NCBI RefSeq assembly: GCF_001571265.1
Contig: NZ_BCTL01000018.1
Location: forward strand, 1-64,000
Length of the DNA: 64,000 nt
Reading direction: 5' to 3'
Source: Cedecea neteri NBRC 105707 = ATCC 33855
Lineage (GTDB): Bacteria; Pseudomonadota; Gammaproteobacteria; Enterobacterales; Enterobacteriaceae
The translations under genes and the position numbers were made by a program. Below, one piece after another: positions 20,577 through 30,952 of this stretch (positions within the stretch are counted from its first letter, which is position 1; each line of letters starts with the position of its first letter). Below the pieces are notes generated by a model that was given only the letters and a program-made list of their open reading frames with translations, did no database searches and had not been told where the DNA came from.

Positions 20577-21653
20577 TTATTCGCGGCTCACCGCGTCATC
20601 CCCCACCGAAGCATCCGGCCAGGCATGAACCACGGCTTTAATCAGCGTTGCCAGCGGGATAGCGAAGAACACGCCCCAGAAGCCCCACAGCCCGCCGAAA
20701 ATCACCACCGACAGAATAATCACCAGCGGATGAAGATTCACCGCCTCCGAGAACAGCACCGGCACCAGCAGGTTGCCGTCCAGCGCCTGAATAATCAGGT
20801 ACACGCCAAACAGCGTCCAGAACTCAGTGCCGAGGCCAAACTGGAACAGCGCCACGCAGATAACCGGAATGGTGACCACAAACGCGCCGATGTACGGAAT
20901 AAGCACCGAGAAGCCAACCAGCACCGCCAGCAGCAACGAATAGTTCAGCCCGAAGACAATAAAGCCGATATAGGTCGCCACGCCCACGACGATCATTTCC
21001 AGCACTTTACCGCGAATATAGTTGGTGATTTGCTGGTTCATCTCCAGCCAGACCTGCCCCGCCAGGCCACGGTTGCGCGGCAGAACGCGGCGCACGGCGT
21101 TCAGCATCTGCTCTTTATCCTTCACCAGGAAGAACACCATTAGCGGCACCAGAATCAGATAGATAGCCAGCGTCAGCAGCCCAACCAGCGACGCCAGGGA
21201 GAATTTCACCACCTGGTCGCCCATGCCTGACAGCCGCCCGCGCACGTTTTCGGCCATGGCGTCGATAATGCCCGCGTCCACCAGCGCCGGGTAGCGCTTC
21301 GGCAGCGTGGCGGCAAAATCAGAAAGCTTGTTGAGCATTCCCGGCATATCGCGAATCAGGTTAATGCCCTGCTGCCAGGCGACGGGAGCCACAAACAGCA
21401 CCATCAGCAGCAAAATGCCGACAAACAGCACCAGCACGATAGTCGTCGCCCACGTTCGGGAACAGCCGACACGCTCCAGGCGTGCCGTCGGCCACTCGAG
21501 CAAATAGGCCAGAACAATAGCCACCAGCAGCGGTGCCAGCAGGCCATGAAGGAAGAACAGAATGCAAAAGCCCGCCACAAGAATAACCAGCAGCGCAATC
21601 GCCTCCGGATCGCTGAAACGACGGCGATACCACTGCAACAACATGTCGAGCAT
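20577..21653 (-). CDS. perM: PerM, AI-2E family inner-membrane transporter
   Basis: 358-residue polytopic protein of the AI-2E exporter/permease family with about seven or eight transmembrane helices, including the conserved C-terminal block GGLWGFWGVFFAIPLATLIKAV. The substrate of PerM is not known. The ATG at 21653 (MLDMLLQWYRRRFSDPEA) follows GAAGGGATGT and matches the E. coli start; 17 upstream in-frame codons are excluded. Divergent from bepA, as in E. coli. Confidence 0.92.
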   Translation of the reverse strand: MLDMLLQWYRRRFSDPEAIALLVILVAGFCILFFLHGLLAPLLVAIVLAYLLEWPTARLERVGCSRTWATTIVLVLFVGILLLMVLFVAPVAWQQGINLIRDMPGMLNKLSDFAATLPKRYPALVDAGIIDAMAENVRGRLSGMGDQVVKFSLASLVGLLTLAIYLILVPLMVFFLVKDKEQMLNAVRRVLPRNRGLAGQVWLEMNQQITNYIRGKVLEMIVVGVATYIGFIVFGLNYSLLLAVLVGFSVLIPYIGAFVVTIPVICVALFQFGLGTEFWTLFGVYLIIQALDGNLLVPVLFSEAVNLHPLVIILSVVIFGGLWGFWGVFFAIPLATLIKAVVHAWPDASVGDDAVSRE

Positions 21654-21856
21654 ACATCCCTTCCGTGAAGTTTTTTTTGATGGCGAATTGTATCGAAATG
21701 TCACCGTAAAGACTTTGCTTTTTACGGCGGATTACAAAGGGATAATCAACCAAATAAAATCTTCGCAGCTTCAACGCCCTACAGTACACTTCTTTAAGCG
21801 AACAAACTTGTACTCATCGTGTCAAAATCTGACAACGACTAAACGGGACAGTAGTT

Positions 21857-23320
21857 ATGGTTAGGCAGTTGAAAAAGACCCTGATTGCAACACTTACGGC
21901 CGCACTGCTGGCGGGAAGCGCACTCCCTGTAAACGCGGATGTGACTGACCAGCTTCCCGACATGGGAACATCCGCAGGCAGCACGCTGTCTATCGCCCAG
22001 GAAATGCAGATGGGCGATTTTTACGTCCGTCAGCTGCGAGGCAGCGCCCCGCTGATTAACGATCCATTACTCACGCAGTACATTAACTCGCTGGGGATGC
22101 GGCTGGTCAGCCACGCCAACTCGGTGAAAACGCCTTTCCACTTCTTCTTAATCAACAACGACGAAATTAACGCCTTCGCCTTCTTTGGCGGCAACGTGGT
22201 GCTGCATTCGGCGCTGTTCCGCTATGCCGACTCAGAAAGCCAGCTGGCTTCGGTGATGGCTCACGAGATTTCCCACGTGACCCAGCGCCACCTGGCGCGT
22301 GCGATGGAAGACCAGAAGAAAAATGCGCCGCTGACCTGGGTGGGTGCGCTGGGCTCGATCCTGCTGGCGATGGCGAGCCCACAGGTCGGGATGGCCGCGC
22401 TGTCCGGTACGTTGGCCGGGACTCAGCAAGGCATGATCAGCTTTACCCAACAAAACGAACAGGAAGCGGACCGCATTGGCATTCAGGTGCTGCAGCGCTC
22501 AGGCTTTGACCCGCAGGCGATGCCGGGCTTCCTGGAAAAACTGCTCGACCAGGCTCGCTACTCTTCTCGCCCGCCGGAAATTCTGCTGACTCACCCGCTG
22601 CCGGAAAGCCGCCTGGCGGATGCCCGCAACCGCGCCAACCAAATGCGCCCGGTGGTTGTGCAGTCCTCAGAAAACTTCTATATGGCGAAGGTTCGCACCC
22701 TGGGGATGTATAACTCAGGACGCAATCAGCTGACCCCTGACCTGCTGGATGCCTGGTCGAAAGGCAACGTGCGTGAGCAAAATGCAGCTCAGTACGGGCG
22801 AGCGCTACAGGCTTTGCAGGCGGATAAATATGACGAAGCAAGAAAAGCGCTTCAGCCGCTGCTAACCGCCCAGTCGGCAAACCCCTGGTATCTCGACCTG
22901 GCGACAGATATCGACCTCGGCCAGCACAAGGCAAACGACGCTATCAACCGGCTGAAAAACGCCCCGGATCTGAAGAACAACCCGGTGCTGCAGCTGAACC
23001 TCGCCAACGCTTATCTTGAAGGCGGGCAGCCCGCTGAAACGGCAACGCTGCTTAACCGCTACACCTTCGCCCATCCTGACGATACCAACGGCTGGGATCT
23101 GCTGGCTCAGGCGCAGGGCAAGCTAGGCAACCGCGATCAGGAGCTAGCCGCGCGCGCAGAAGTCATGGCGCTAAACGGCCGTCTGGATCAGGCCATTTCG
23201 CTGCTCAGCAGCGCCAGCTCGCAGGTGAAGCTCGGCAGCCTGCAGCAGGCCAGGTACGACGCCCGGATCGATCAGCTGCGCCAGCTACAGCAGCGCTTTA
23301 AACCTTATATGAAGATGTAA
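21857..23320 (+). CDS. bepA: BepA, periplasmic chaperone/zinc protease
   Basis: 487-residue M48 metalloprotease that helps assemble LptD and degrades stalled outer-membrane proteins at the BAM complex. It has an N-terminal signal peptide (cleavage near VNA-DV), the zinc motif HEISH (about residue 136) with the third ligand region [11 protein letters not shown], and a C-terminal TPR domain (about 310-480). Length equals E. coli BepA. yfgD follows after 11 bp. Confidence 0.96.
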   Translation: MVRQLKKTLIATLTAALLAGSALPVNADVTDQLPDMGTSAGSTLSIAQEMQMGDFYVRQLRGSAPLINDPLLTQYINSLGMRLVSHANSVKTPFHFFLINNDEINAFAFFGGNVVLHSALFRYADSESQLASVMAHEISHVTQRHLARAMEDQKKNAPLTWVGALGSILLAMASPQVGMAALSGTLAGTQQGMISFTQQNEQEADRIGIQVLQRSGFDPQAMPGFLEKLLDQARYSSRPPEILLTHPLPESRLADARNRANQMRPVVVQSSENFYMAKVRTLGMYNSGRNQLTPDLLDAWSKGNVREQNAAQYGRALQALQADKYDEARKALQPLLTAQSANPWYLDLATDIDLGQHKANDAINRLKNAPDLKNNPVLQLNLANAYLEGGQPAETATLLNRYTFAHPDDTNGWDLLAQAQGKLGNRDQELAARAEVMALNGRLDQAISLLSSASSQVKLGSLQQARYDARIDQLRQLQQRFKPYMKM

Positions 23321-23331
23321 CAGGAGTTCTT

Positions 23332-23688
23332 ATGTCCAAGAAGGTCGAAATTTATCACAACCCACGCTGCTCCAAGAGCCGCGAAACGCTGAACCTGCTA
23401 AAGGAAAACGGCGTCGAGCCAGAAGTGGTGCTCTATCTGGAAACCCCACCGGATGCAGCGACCATCCAGTCGCTGCTGAAGAAGCTGGGCTTCACCAGCG
23501 CGCGTGAACTGATGCGCCGCAAAGAAGACCTGTACAAAGAGCTAAAGCTGGATGACGCCAGCCTCAGCGAGGAAGCGCTTATTAACGCGATGATTGAGCA
23601 CCCGAAGCTTATCGAGCGCCCTATCGTTCTCGCCAACGGGAAAGCCCGTATTGGCCGTCCTCCTGAGCAGGTGCTCGAGATCCTCTAA
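23332..23688 (+). CDS. yfgD: YfgD, ArsC-family protein
   Basis: 118-residue arsenate-reductase-family protein with N-terminal YHNPRCSKSRETL (active-type Cys about 11) and C-terminal ERPIVLANGKARIGRP. These features are closer to true ArsC than those of YffB, but no arsR or arsB is nearby, so arsenate reduction in vivo is unproven. It is in an operon with bepA, as in E. coli. After this gene the E. coli order (hda, upp) stops. Confidence 0.9.
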   Translation: MSKKVEIYHNPRCSKSRETLNLLKENGVEPEVVLYLETPPDAATIQSLLKKLGFTSARELMRRKEDLYKELKLDDASLSEEALINAMIEHPKLIERPIVLANGKARIGRPPEQVLEIL

Positions 23689-23696
23689 CCTGCCAG

Positions 23697-23718
23697 CCCG
23701 TTCCCTTCCGGGAACGGG
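23697..23718. terminator. Hairpin between yfgD and opgB
   Basis: CCCGTTCCC (23697-23705) pairs perfectly with GGGAACGGG (23710-23718) around TTCC. It abuts the opgB stop and lies 9 bp after the yfgD stop, so it probably ends both convergent transcripts. T-tracts are short. Confidence 0.75.
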
Positions 23719-26007
23719 TTAGCCGCTCACCGGCACAATTTTCAGCTCAGCTAACCCCACGCCCAGCTTACGCGGATCGTGCCCCAGAATATTGCCCTCG
23801 TTGGACAGCTGCGGCTTCGGTGGCTCAATGGTCAGCACCTTGCTGCCTTCAGGGTTATCAAAGCGCAGTGTGACGGTCGAGAGCTGGTCGCCAAAGGTGA
23901 TGCTCTGCTCTTCATCACCGACCTTCACCGAAACCGGCTCGCCGACGTTCGGCCCAAAGGCTTTCGCCACCAGCACCAGATCGAACGTTGTCGGCAGCGG
24001 ATCCTGATATTCAATCGTCACAGCCGGAGCCATGTTGGCGTTTGACCAACGGCCCCAGGCTTCCGGGCGCGAAATACCGCTGAACTGCTTCACGCTCTGC
24101 GGCGCCCCGGCCACGTTGAAAATGAAGCTGTCCGCCTGGTAGCGAATGTTGTTTTCATCCGCCTTCAGCAAGGCAACGTTGTTTTTAAAGCGCTCATTGC
24201 TCAGCGTTTGCCCGTCAAACTGCACGTTGTATTCGTCCAGCGGCTTGTCCACCAGCCTTACCGTTGGCTCGCCGCCCAGCTGCCCCTGCGCCACGCACAG
24301 CCCGGTAGAAAGCGCGAGCTGTGGCTCCCACAGGCGCGCCATTTTGTAGCAGCGGTCGGCCCAGATAAACCGGTCATCGCTTTTAAAATCCGCCAGCTGA
24401 TAGCGCAATGGCGCGGAATATTCACTTTCCGGCAGCGGCTCAATTTTACCTTTACCGATCTTCAGCAGCAGCGGCAGCTTGAAGTGCGCGCCGGAGTAGC
24501 TGAACGTGTTCTTCTTCTGATCGATGCTGTAGCGGCTGATGGTTTTCGGGAAATTCCACAGATCGATCACGTCCGGCTTCCACTCGGAGATCTTCTCTTT
24601 CAGGTTGGTGAAGACCATCGACAGCGACTCGCCGGACAGGCTACTGCGCCCCAGGCCGATGTAGTTCCCGCCGCCGAGAATATCCAGCACCGTGGCGCCG
24701 TTATCCATCGTGTTGCGCTTCACGGCTTTTATTTCTGCCTGCGGTTTGTCGCCGCGAATCACAAAGAACAGGTTCTGCCTGTCCTGCTTGGTCAGGTATT
24801 TATACGCCGTGTTGTTCATCGCCAGATGATCGGAAGAAACCACGATCACTGTATTACGGAAATAAGGCGAGGCTTTGATTTTGTCTATCAACGCCGCGAT
24901 ATGCTCCTGGCTGCAGGAAACGGCGCTAAAAGAGCGGTTTTCTTTACCGTCGTAGCTGTAGCTGCGGCGGTTACATGTTCGCGAAATAAAGCCGTCCGGG
25001 TGATGAGTATCGACCGTCAGCGTAAACAGCGAGAAACGCTTCCCGGCTTTAGAAAGCTCGATAAACTTGTCATAAGCTTCATCCAGCACCGTATCATCGT
25101 AAAAGCCCCAGTTATTCTTGTAATTCGGGTCGGCCACCATCCCCTTCAGCTCCTGCGCGCCGTACATATGCTCGAAGCCGTGGGACTGCAGGAAGATATC
25201 TTTGCCGGCAAAGCGCAGGTCCGCGCCCTGGATAAAGTAGTTTTGATAGCCGGATGCCTTAAGAATATCGCCCAGGCAGATGTTCTTCGGGAAGAAGCTC
25301 GACATCGACGCCGAAGAGTTGCCTTCAAAAGGCGCAAACAGCGGGATCCCACACTGCGAGGCCACAATGCCCGCAATGGTGTAGTCCATGCCCGCCATCT
25401 GGCTGGTGTGGCTAAAATCTATCGCCTGGCTTTTCAGGGCGTTCAGCTCGGGCGCTAAGTCGGGAAACGCCTGCTCATCAAAATAAGTGCGCTCCAGGCT
25501 TTCGCCGTAGATATAAACCAGGTTCAGCTTTGGCTGTTTAATGGTGCCTTCCGGCACTTTATACCAGTCGGCAAAGTCAGACGTGCCGGTACGAGTCTGA
25601 GATTTAATCAGCGACACCACCTGCTGATACGCAGGCGTTGTTTTTATCGAAAACAGGGCCAGAAACAACGCCAGGGCGCTGTAGCCCAAATGATGAGGAT
25701 GGTTCTTTCGGCGTAAAACCCAGGTCAGACCGCCAAAAATGGCAATTAACCCGACGGCCAGGCCCAGCCCCGGCAGAATGTATTTGCCGACGCCTGCGCC
25801 GGTCATACTGCTGGTGAGCGTATAGAGCACCGCATCGTTAATGCCTTCGCCGGTAAAATAGTTACTGGCCAGCAACGTCACGTTGAGCACGATGAACAGG
25901 CCGAGCATCAGCAGGATGATCGTCAGCCACCAGATATTTCGACCGGCCTTTACCGCATACACGGCAATAGCCGCCAAAAATAGCACCAAAGAAAGCAATT
26001 CGGACAA
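23719..26007 (-). CDS. opgB: Phosphoglycerol transferase I OpgB
   Basis: Inner-membrane enzyme that transfers phosphoglycerol from phosphatidylglycerol to periplasmic membrane-derived glucans (osmoregulated periplasmic glucans). About 762 residues with N-terminal transmembrane helices (about 1-145) and a periplasmic alkaline-phosphatase-fold domain with [10 protein letters not shown] (nucleophile Thr), DTHHPDGF and SSDHLAMNN. The TTG at 26007 aligns with E. coli MSELL and has GAGG eight bases upstream; an earlier TTG would add two residues. Not in its E. coli neighbourhood. Confidence 0.93.
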   Translation of the reverse strand: MSELLSLVLFLAAIAVYAVKAGRNIWWLTIILLMLGLFIVLNVTLLASNYFTGEGINDAVLYTLTSSMTGAGVGKYILPGLGLAVGLIAIFGGLTWVLRRKNHPHHLGYSALALFLALFSIKTTPAYQQVVSLIKSQTRTGTSDFADWYKVPEGTIKQPKLNLVYIYGESLERTYFDEQAFPDLAPELNALKSQAIDFSHTSQMAGMDYTIAGIVASQCGIPLFAPFEGNSSASMSSFFPKNICLGDILKASGYQNYFIQGADLRFAGKDIFLQSHGFEHMYGAQELKGMVADPNYKNNWGFYDDTVLDEAYDKFIELSKAGKRFSLFTLTVDTHHPDGFISRTCNRRSYSYDGKENRSFSAVSCSQEHIAALIDKIKASPYFRNTVIVVSSDHLAMNNTAYKYLTKQDRQNLFFVIRGDKPQAEIKAVKRNTMDNGATVLDILGGGNYIGLGRSSLSGESLSMVFTNLKEKISEWKPDVIDLWNFPKTISRYSIDQKKNTFSYSGAHFKLPLLLKIGKGKIEPLPESEYSAPLRYQLADFKSDDRFIWADRCYKMARLWEPQLALSTGLCVAQGQLGGEPTVRLVDKPLDEYNVQFDGQTLSNERFKNNVALLKADENNIRYQADSFIFNVAGAPQSVKQFSGISRPEAWGRWSNANMAPAVTIEYQDPLPTTFDLVLVAKAFGPNVGEPVSVKVGDEEQSITFGDQLSTVTLRFDNPEGSKVLTIEPPKPQLSNEGNILGHDPRKLGVGLAELKIVPVSG

Positions 26008-26258
26008 CGCCAATACCTCAACCCTCGCGCAGCCTGGCGCGATTATTCATGCAGAAAAATAACAGCCGGTAATTTAACCTCACTGTCATATGGCTGCAAT
26101 TCTCCTGACACTACTTTGCGCACAGCATCGACTTTTCAGAATTTCCCCTCAATTTTAAGACTGACGGCCTTTAATAGTTTCCAACTATTACAACCATCGC
26201 TACTACAACGAACCAGGGAATTGACCTTTTTGGCGCTAAAGTGCTGTAATTTCGCCGC

Positions 26259-26327
26259 TGTTATAATTTTTTAAAGTGGAATTGTAACGCGCAACACCGG
26301 CCACCCCCGCAACGGGTGGCCTTTTTT
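26259..26327 (+). ncRNA. Candidate small RNA with extended -10 promoter and terminator
   Basis: TGTTATAAT at 26259-26267 is an extended -10 with a perfect hexamer. About 30 bp later a perfect intrinsic terminator follows: GGCCACCC (26299-26306), GGGTGGCC (26314-26321) and six T. The transcript would be about 54 nt and contains no ATG. A second promoter match, TTGACC-N18-TGTAAT (26221-26250), would give about 70 nt. The gene to the left points away, so this plus-strand terminator has no other evident purpose. Confidence 0.45.
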
Positions 26328-26345
26328 ATGCCCGCAGAAAAACTG

Positions 26346-26401
26346 TTAGGAAATACCTCTTGATTCAATAAAACCTACCCATTAGAGCCCAGGGCTAAAA
26401 T
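26346..26401 (+). promoter_or_regulatory. OxyR-like site and ahpC promoter
   Basis: Four tetramers TTAG-N7-CTCT-N7-ATAA-N7-CCAT (26346-26382) follow the OxyR pattern ATAG-N7-CTAT-N7-ATAG-N7-CTAT with exact spacing and 12 of 16 matches. A -10 TAAAAT lies 13 bp beyond, with no good -35, as expected for an activator-dependent promoter. Confidence 0.6.
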
Positions 26402-26440
26402 TCGTTACCTTTCTCCCATCGCAAAACGGAGGAAGTTTAG

Positions 26441-27004
26441 ATGTCTTTAATTAATACCAAAATCAAACCATTCAAAAATCAGGCTTTTAAAAACGGCGAA
26501 TTCGTTGAAGTTACGGAAAAAGATACCGAAGGCCGCTGGAGCGTTTTCTTCTTCTACCCGGCTGACTTTACTTTCGTTTGCCCGACCGAACTGGGCGACG
26601 TGGCTGACCATTACGAAGAACTGCAGAAGCTGGGCGTAGACGTTTATTCCGTCTCTACCGACACTCACTTCACCCACAAAGCGTGGCACGGCAGCTCTGA
26701 AACCATCGCTAAAATCAAATACGCGATGATCGGCGACCCAACCGGCGCGCTGACCCGTAACTTCGAAAACATGCGTGAAGATGAAGGTCTGGCAGACCGC
26801 GCAACCTTCGTTGTTGACCCACAGGGCATCATCCAGGCTATCGAAGTGACCGCCGAAGGCATTGGCCGTGACGCTTCTGACCTGCTGCGCAAAGTGAAAG
26901 CTGCCCAGTACGTAGCTTCCCACCCAGGCGAAGTTTGCCCGGCTAAATGGAAAGAAGGCGAAGCGACTCTGGCTCCATCTCTGGACCTGGTCGGCAAAAT
27001 CTAA
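26441..27004 (+). CDS. ahpC: Alkyl hydroperoxide reductase peroxidase subunit AhpC
   Basis: 187-residue typical 2-Cys peroxiredoxin, a decamer-forming cytoplasmic enzyme that reduces H2O2 and organic peroxides and is recycled by AhpF. The peroxidatic Cys47 is in TFVCPTE and the resolving Cys166 in EVCPAKW. GGAGGAAGTTTAG precedes the ATG. Codon choice is strongly biased to preferred codons, consistent with high expression. Confidence 0.98.
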   Translation: MSLINTKIKPFKNQAFKNGEFVEVTEKDTEGRWSVFFFYPADFTFVCPTELGDVADHYEELQKLGVDVYSVSTDTHFTHKAWHGSSETIAKIKYAMIGDPTGALTRNFENMREDEGLADRATFVVDPQGIIQAIEVTAEGIGRDASDLLRKVKAAQYVASHPGEVCPAKWKEGEATLAPSLDLVGKI

Positions 27005-27033
27005 GTTTTATCCGCGTTACCCTCTTTTATTTT

Positions 27034-27063
27034 ACGGCTACTCCTTTTGGTAGCCGTTTTTTC
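27034..27063 (+). terminator. Attenuating terminator between ahpC and ahpF
   Basis: ACGGCTAC (27034-27041) pairs with GTAGCCGT (27050-27057), followed by TTTTTT. Partial termination here would keep AhpF lower than AhpC, as their protein ratio requires. Confidence 0.8.
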
Positions 27064-27084
27064 TCGCCACCAGGGAGACTGACC

Positions 27085-28653
27085 ATGCTCGACACAACAA
27101 TGAAAACCCAGCTCAAAGCCTATCTTGAGAGACTAACCAAACCTGTTGAGTTGATTGCCACGCTGGACGACGGCGCGAAATCATCTGAAATAAAAGAACT
27201 GCTGGCAGAAATAGCTGAGTTATCTGACAAAGTTTCATTCACCATTAATAACGACCTGCCGGTGCGCAAGCCGTCGTTTTTAATCACTAACCCAGGCTCA
27301 AACCAGGGCCCGCGCTTTGCCGGCTCTCCGCTGGGTCACGAATTCACTTCCCTGGTGCTGGCCTTGCTCCAGGTCGGCGGTCATCCGTCCAAAGAGTCTC
27401 AGGATCTGCTGGCGCAAATCCGTGAGATCGACGGTGACTTCCACTTTGAAACCTATTATTCCCTCTCCTGCCACAATTGCCCGGACGTTGTGCAGGCGCT
27501 GAACCTGATGAGCGTGCTGAACCCGCGCATCACCCACACCGCTATCGACGGCGGCGTTTACCAGAATGAAATTCAGGAACGCAACGTGATGGGCGTACCT
27601 GCCGTGTACCTGAACGGCAAAGAGTTTGGCCAGGGCCGCATGACGCTGGCTGAAATCGTGGGCAAAATTGACACCGGCGCAGAAAAACGAGCGGCGGAAG
27701 CGCTGAACCAGCGCGAAGCTTATGACGTGCTGATCGTCGGCAGCGGCCCTGCGGGGGCGGCGGCGGCTGTGTATGCGGCGCGTAAAGGCATCCGTACCGG
27801 CCTGATGGGCGAACGCTTCGGCGGCCAGGTGCTGGATACCGTGGATATCGAAAACTACATTTCCGTGCCAAAAACCGAAGGCCAGAAGCTGGCGGGCGCG
27901 CTGAAAGCCCACGTGGACGACTACGACGTGGACGTGATCGACACCCAAAGCGCCAGCAAGCTTATCCCGGCCAAAACCGAAGGCGGCCTGCATCAGATTC
28001 AAACTGCGTCCGGCGCAACCCTGAAAGCGCGCAGCATCATCGTGGCCACCGGCGCCAAATGGCGCAACATGAACGTGCCGGGCGAAGATCAGTACCGCAC
28101 CAAAGGCGTAACCTACTGCCCGCACTGCGACGGCCCGCTGTTTAAAGGCAAGCGCGTGGCGGTGATCGGCGGCGGTAACTCCGGCGTGGAAGCGGCTATT
28201 GACCTGGCGGGCATCGTTGAGCACGTGACCCTGCTGGAATTTGCCCCAGAAATGAAGGCCGACCAGGTGCTGCAGAACAAAGTTCGCAGCCTGAAAAACG
28301 TCGATATCGTGCTGAACGCCCAGACGCTGGAAGTGAAAGGTGACGGCAGCAAAGTGACCGGCCTGCAGTACAAAGACCGCGTGACCGAAAGCGTGCATGA
28401 CGTTGCCCTGGCCGGCATCTTCGTGCAAATCGGCCTGCTGCCGAACACCACCTGGCTGGAAGGCAGCGTGGAGCGCAACCGCATGGGTGAAATCATCATC
28501 GACGCGAAATGCGAAACCACCGTCAAAGGCGTATTCGCCGCGGGCGACTGCACCACCGTGCCTTACAAACAGATCATCATCGCCACGGGCGAAGGCGCAA
28601 AAGCTTCCCTGAGCGCGTTTGATTACCTGATTCGCACCTCAGCCCCAGAATAA
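27085..28653 (+). CDS. ahpF: Alkyl hydroperoxide reductase flavoprotein AhpF
   Basis: 522-residue FAD disulfide reductase that moves electrons from NADH to AhpC. It has an N-terminal double thioredoxin-fold domain with SCHNCPD (about 129-132), then a thioredoxin-reductase-like part with [17 protein letters not shown] (redox pair, about 345-348), [10 protein letters not shown] and the FAD motif AAGDCTT. The ATG at 27085 follows AGGGAGACTGACC; the open frame upstream overlaps ahpC and is not used. Confidence 0.97.
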   Translation: MLDTTMKTQLKAYLERLTKPVELIATLDDGAKSSEIKELLAEIAELSDKVSFTINNDLPVRKPSFLITNPGSNQGPRFAGSPLGHEFTSLVLALLQVGGHPSKESQDLLAQIREIDGDFHFETYYSLSCHNCPDVVQALNLMSVLNPRITHTAIDGGVYQNEIQERNVMGVPAVYLNGKEFGQGRMTLAEIVGKIDTGAEKRAAEALNQREAYDVLIVGSGPAGAAAAVYAARKGIRTGLMGERFGGQVLDTVDIENYISVPKTEGQKLAGALKAHVDDYDVDVIDTQSASKLIPAKTEGGLHQIQTASGATLKARSIIVATGAKWRNMNVPGEDQYRTKGVTYCPHCDGPLFKGKRVAVIGGGNSGVEAAIDLAGIVEHVTLLEFAPEMKADQVLQNKVRSLKNVDIVLNAQTLEVKGDGSKVTGLQYKDRVTESVHDVALAGIFVQIGLLPNTTWLEGSVERNRMGEIIIDAKCETTVKGVFAAGDCTTVPYKQIIIATGEGAKASLSAFDYLIRTSAPE

Positions 28654-28697
28654 AGCACCTGCCAATAAGGCCGCGCCACAGCGGCCAGCCATAAAAA

Positions 28698-28881
28698 AAG
28701 CGGCTCATTGAGCCGCTTCATCGTGTCGAGAGATCCCAGACAACAGAATGATTGTCATAGGATTTAATTTCAGTAAATAAGGAAAATCAATTGATTGATT
28801 TTCGGCTGATAACCACAAAGAGGGAAAAACCACGCTTTTTCCCTCTTTGTTATCAACAAAAGCGGCTCATTGAGCCGCTTT
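28698..28881. terminator. Hairpin cluster between ahpF and cysS
   Basis: Two copies of the same terminator stem, AAGCGGCTCATTGAGCCGCTT, lie at about 28698-28719 and 28860-28881; the first ends ahpF and the second, read on the minus strand with its T-tract, ends cysS. Between them is a long hairpin with arms CAAAGAGGGAAAAA/TTTTTCCCTCTTTG (about 28815-28850). Nothing protein-coding is seen. Confidence 0.8.
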
Positions 28882-28896
28882 TTCACGTTCTGAATC

Positions 28897-30282
28897 TTAC
28901 TTACGACGCCAGGTTGTACCGCCTGCGCCGTCTTCAAGCACAATGCCCATCTCGTTCAGACGGTCACGCGCCTGGTCTGCCAGCGCCCAGTCTTTCGACT
29001 GACGTGCATCGTTACGCTGCTTGATCAGCGCTTCAATCTCCGCCACTTCGCCGTCGTCCGCCTGCGCGCCGCCCTGCAGGAACTGCTCCGGATCCTGCTC
29101 GAGCAGGCCCAGAATTGCGGAGAGCTTACGCAGCGCCGCCGCCAGTCCGTTGGCCGCCGTAAGATCTTCCGCTTTCAGGCGGTTAACTTCACGGGCCATA
29201 TCAAACAGCACGGAATAGGCTTCCGGGGTGTTGAAGTCGTCGTCCATCGCTTCGCGGAAGCGGGCTTCGAAGGCTTCGCCCCCGGCTGGCGCCACATTAC
29301 TGTCGGTGCCACGCAGCGAGGTGTAAAGACGCTCCAGCGCCGAGCGAGCCTGTTTCAGGTTCTCTTCGCTGTAGTTGAGCTGGCTGCGGTAGTGGCCGGA
29401 CATCAGGAAGTAACGCACGGTTTCCGCGTCGTAATACTTCAGCACGTCACGCACGGTGAAGAAGTTGCCCAGGGATTTGGACATCTTCTCGCGGTCAACC
29501 ATCACCATCCCGGAGTGCATCCAGGTATTAACGTACTCGCCGTCGTGGGCACAGGTAGACTGCGCGATTTCGTTCTCGTGGTGCGGGAACATCAGATCGG
29601 AGCCGCCGCCGTGAATGTCAAAATGGTTGCCCAGCTCTTTGCAGTTCATGGCGGAACATTCGATATGCCAGCCCGGGCGGCCTTCGCCCCACGGAGAAGT
29701 CCATGCTGGTTCGCCCGGCTTGGACATTTTCCACAGCACGAAGTCCATCGGGTTGCGCTTCACGTCAACCACGTCAACGCGCGCACCCGCCTGGAGCTGA
29801 TCCAGGTCCTGGCGAGACAGCACGCCGTAATTCGGGTCGGTGACCACCGAGAACATCACGTCGCCGTTCTCAGCCACATAGGCGTGATCGCGGGCCAGCA
29901 GCTGTTCAACAATTTCGATGATTTCCGGGATATGTTGGGTCGCACGCGGCTCGCTGTTCGGGCGGGAAATGTTTAGCGCGTCGAAATCTTTGTGCATTTC
30001 GACGACCATGCGGTCGACCAGCGCGACAAAATCTTCGCCATTTTCATGGGCGCGCTTAATGATTTTATCGTCGATGTCGGTGATGTTACGCACGTAGTTC
30101 AGCTCATAGCCCAGGGAACGCAGGTAGCGCGCCACCACGTCAAACGCAACAAAAGTACGGCCGTGGCCGATGTGACAGAGATCGTAAACGGTGATACCAC
30201 ACACGTACATGCCTACCTTTCCGGCATGAATAGGTTTGAATTCCTCTTTTTGGCGAGTCAGGGTATTAAATATTTTTAACAT
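28897..30282 (-). CDS. cysS: Cysteinyl-tRNA synthetase CysS
   Basis: 461-residue class I aminoacyl-tRNA synthetase. The HIGH motif is HIGHGR (about 37-42) and the KMSKS motif KMSKS (about 266-270). The zinc ligands include Cys28 in YVCGIT and the central HIECSAMN segment. Length equals E. coli CysS. It is divergent from ppiB, as in E. coli. Confidence 0.98.
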   Translation of the reverse strand: MLKIFNTLTRQKEEFKPIHAGKVGMYVCGITVYDLCHIGHGRTFVAFDVVARYLRSLGYELNYVRNITDIDDKIIKRAHENGEDFVALVDRMVVEMHKDFDALNISRPNSEPRATQHIPEIIEIVEQLLARDHAYVAENGDVMFSVVTDPNYGVLSRQDLDQLQAGARVDVVDVKRNPMDFVLWKMSKPGEPAWTSPWGEGRPGWHIECSAMNCKELGNHFDIHGGGSDLMFPHHENEIAQSTCAHDGEYVNTWMHSGMVMVDREKMSKSLGNFFTVRDVLKYYDAETVRYFLMSGHYRSQLNYSEENLKQARSALERLYTSLRGTDSNVAPAGGEAFEARFREAMDDDFNTPEAYSVLFDMAREVNRLKAEDLTAANGLAAALRKLSAILGLLEQDPEQFLQGGAQADDGEVAEIEALIKQRNDARQSKDWALADQARDRLNEMGIVLEDGAGGTTWRRK

Positions 30283-30367
30283 CAGGGGATTCCATGTAAG
30301 CGTGTGGAAGAATACTCCCTGGTATCTTACCCGATTATTTTCCCCGGCGGCAGTCTGCTTTGCATTA

Positions 30368-30432
30368 CTGACTATGATGTAGCGTTATGCTATAACAGCG
30401 TGCTGGTACGACGGCACCGTTTGCCGTCGTAC
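30368..30432 (+). promoter_or_regulatory. ppiB promoter and 5'-terminal stem-loop
   Basis: CTGACT (30368-30373) with a 17-bp spacer and TATAAC (30391-30396) make a plausible sigma-70 promoter starting near 30403. The new transcript would open almost at once with an 11-bp perfect stem, GTACGACGGCA (30406-30416) with TGCCGTCGTAC (30422-30432), loop of five. Confidence 0.55.
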
Positions 30433-30457
30433 TCTCTGACACTCATAGGATGCAAGC

Positions 30458-30952
30458 ATGGTTACTTTTCACACTAATCACGGCGACATCGTCATCAAAA
30501 CTTTTGATGATAAAGCGCCTGTTACCGTTAAAAACTTCCTGGACTACTGCCGCGAAGGCTTCTACAACAACACCATTTTCCACCGTGTGATCAACGGCTT
30601 TATGATCCAGGGCGGCGGTTTCGAACCGGGTATGAAGCAGAAAGCGACTAAAGACACCATTCAGAACGAAGCGAATAACGGCCTGAAAAACACCCGTGGT
30701 ACGCTGGCAATGGCTCGTACCCAGGCTCCGCACTCTGCCACCGCACAGTTCTTCATCAACGTTGCCGACAACGACTTCCTGAACTTCAGCGGCGAAAGCC
30801 TGCAGGGTTGGGGCTACTGCGTGTTCGCAGAAGTGGTTGAAGGTATGGATGTGGTTGAGAAAATCAAAGGCGTTTCCACCGGCCGCAGCGGTATGCACCA
30901 GGATGTACCGAAAGAAGACGTTATTATCGAAAGCGTAACCGTAAGCGAATAA
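30458..30952 (+). CDS. ppiB: Peptidyl-prolyl cis-trans isomerase B (cyclophilin) PpiB
   Basis: 164-residue cytoplasmic cyclophilin without signal peptide. The catalytic region [15 protein letters not shown] and [17 protein letters not shown] are conserved. Its stop codon shares bases with the lpxH start (TAATG), so lpxH is likely translated by coupling. Confidence 0.97.
   Translation: MVTFHTNHGDIVIKTFDDKAPVTVKNFLDYCREGFYNNTIFHRVINGFMIQGGGFEPGMKQKATKDTIQNEANNGLKNTRGTLAMARTQAPHSATAQFFINVADNDFLNFSGESLQGWGYCVFAEVVEGMDVVEKIKGVSTGRSGMHQDVPKEDVIIESVTVSE

Larger units (their letters stand above)
26008..26440. other. opgB-ahpC divergent intergenic region
   Basis: About 430 bp without a gene. It holds a candidate small RNA with its own promoter and terminator (26259-26327) and an OxyR-like site plus -10 TAAAAT (26396-26401) for ahpC. 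AGCCC-A-GGGCT at 26386-26396 is a small palindrome overlapping that promoter. The first 200 bp show nothing I recognise. Confidence 0.6.

Noticed and set aside
24208-25458. 416-residue open frame opposite opgB
   Set aside because: It is antisense to a clear opgB, rich in His/Arg/Val from the third codon bias of GC-rich genes, and has no recognisable domain.
27298-28428. 376-residue open frame opposite ahpF
   Set aside because: Shadow of a highly conserved gene; composition typical of antisense frames and no motif.
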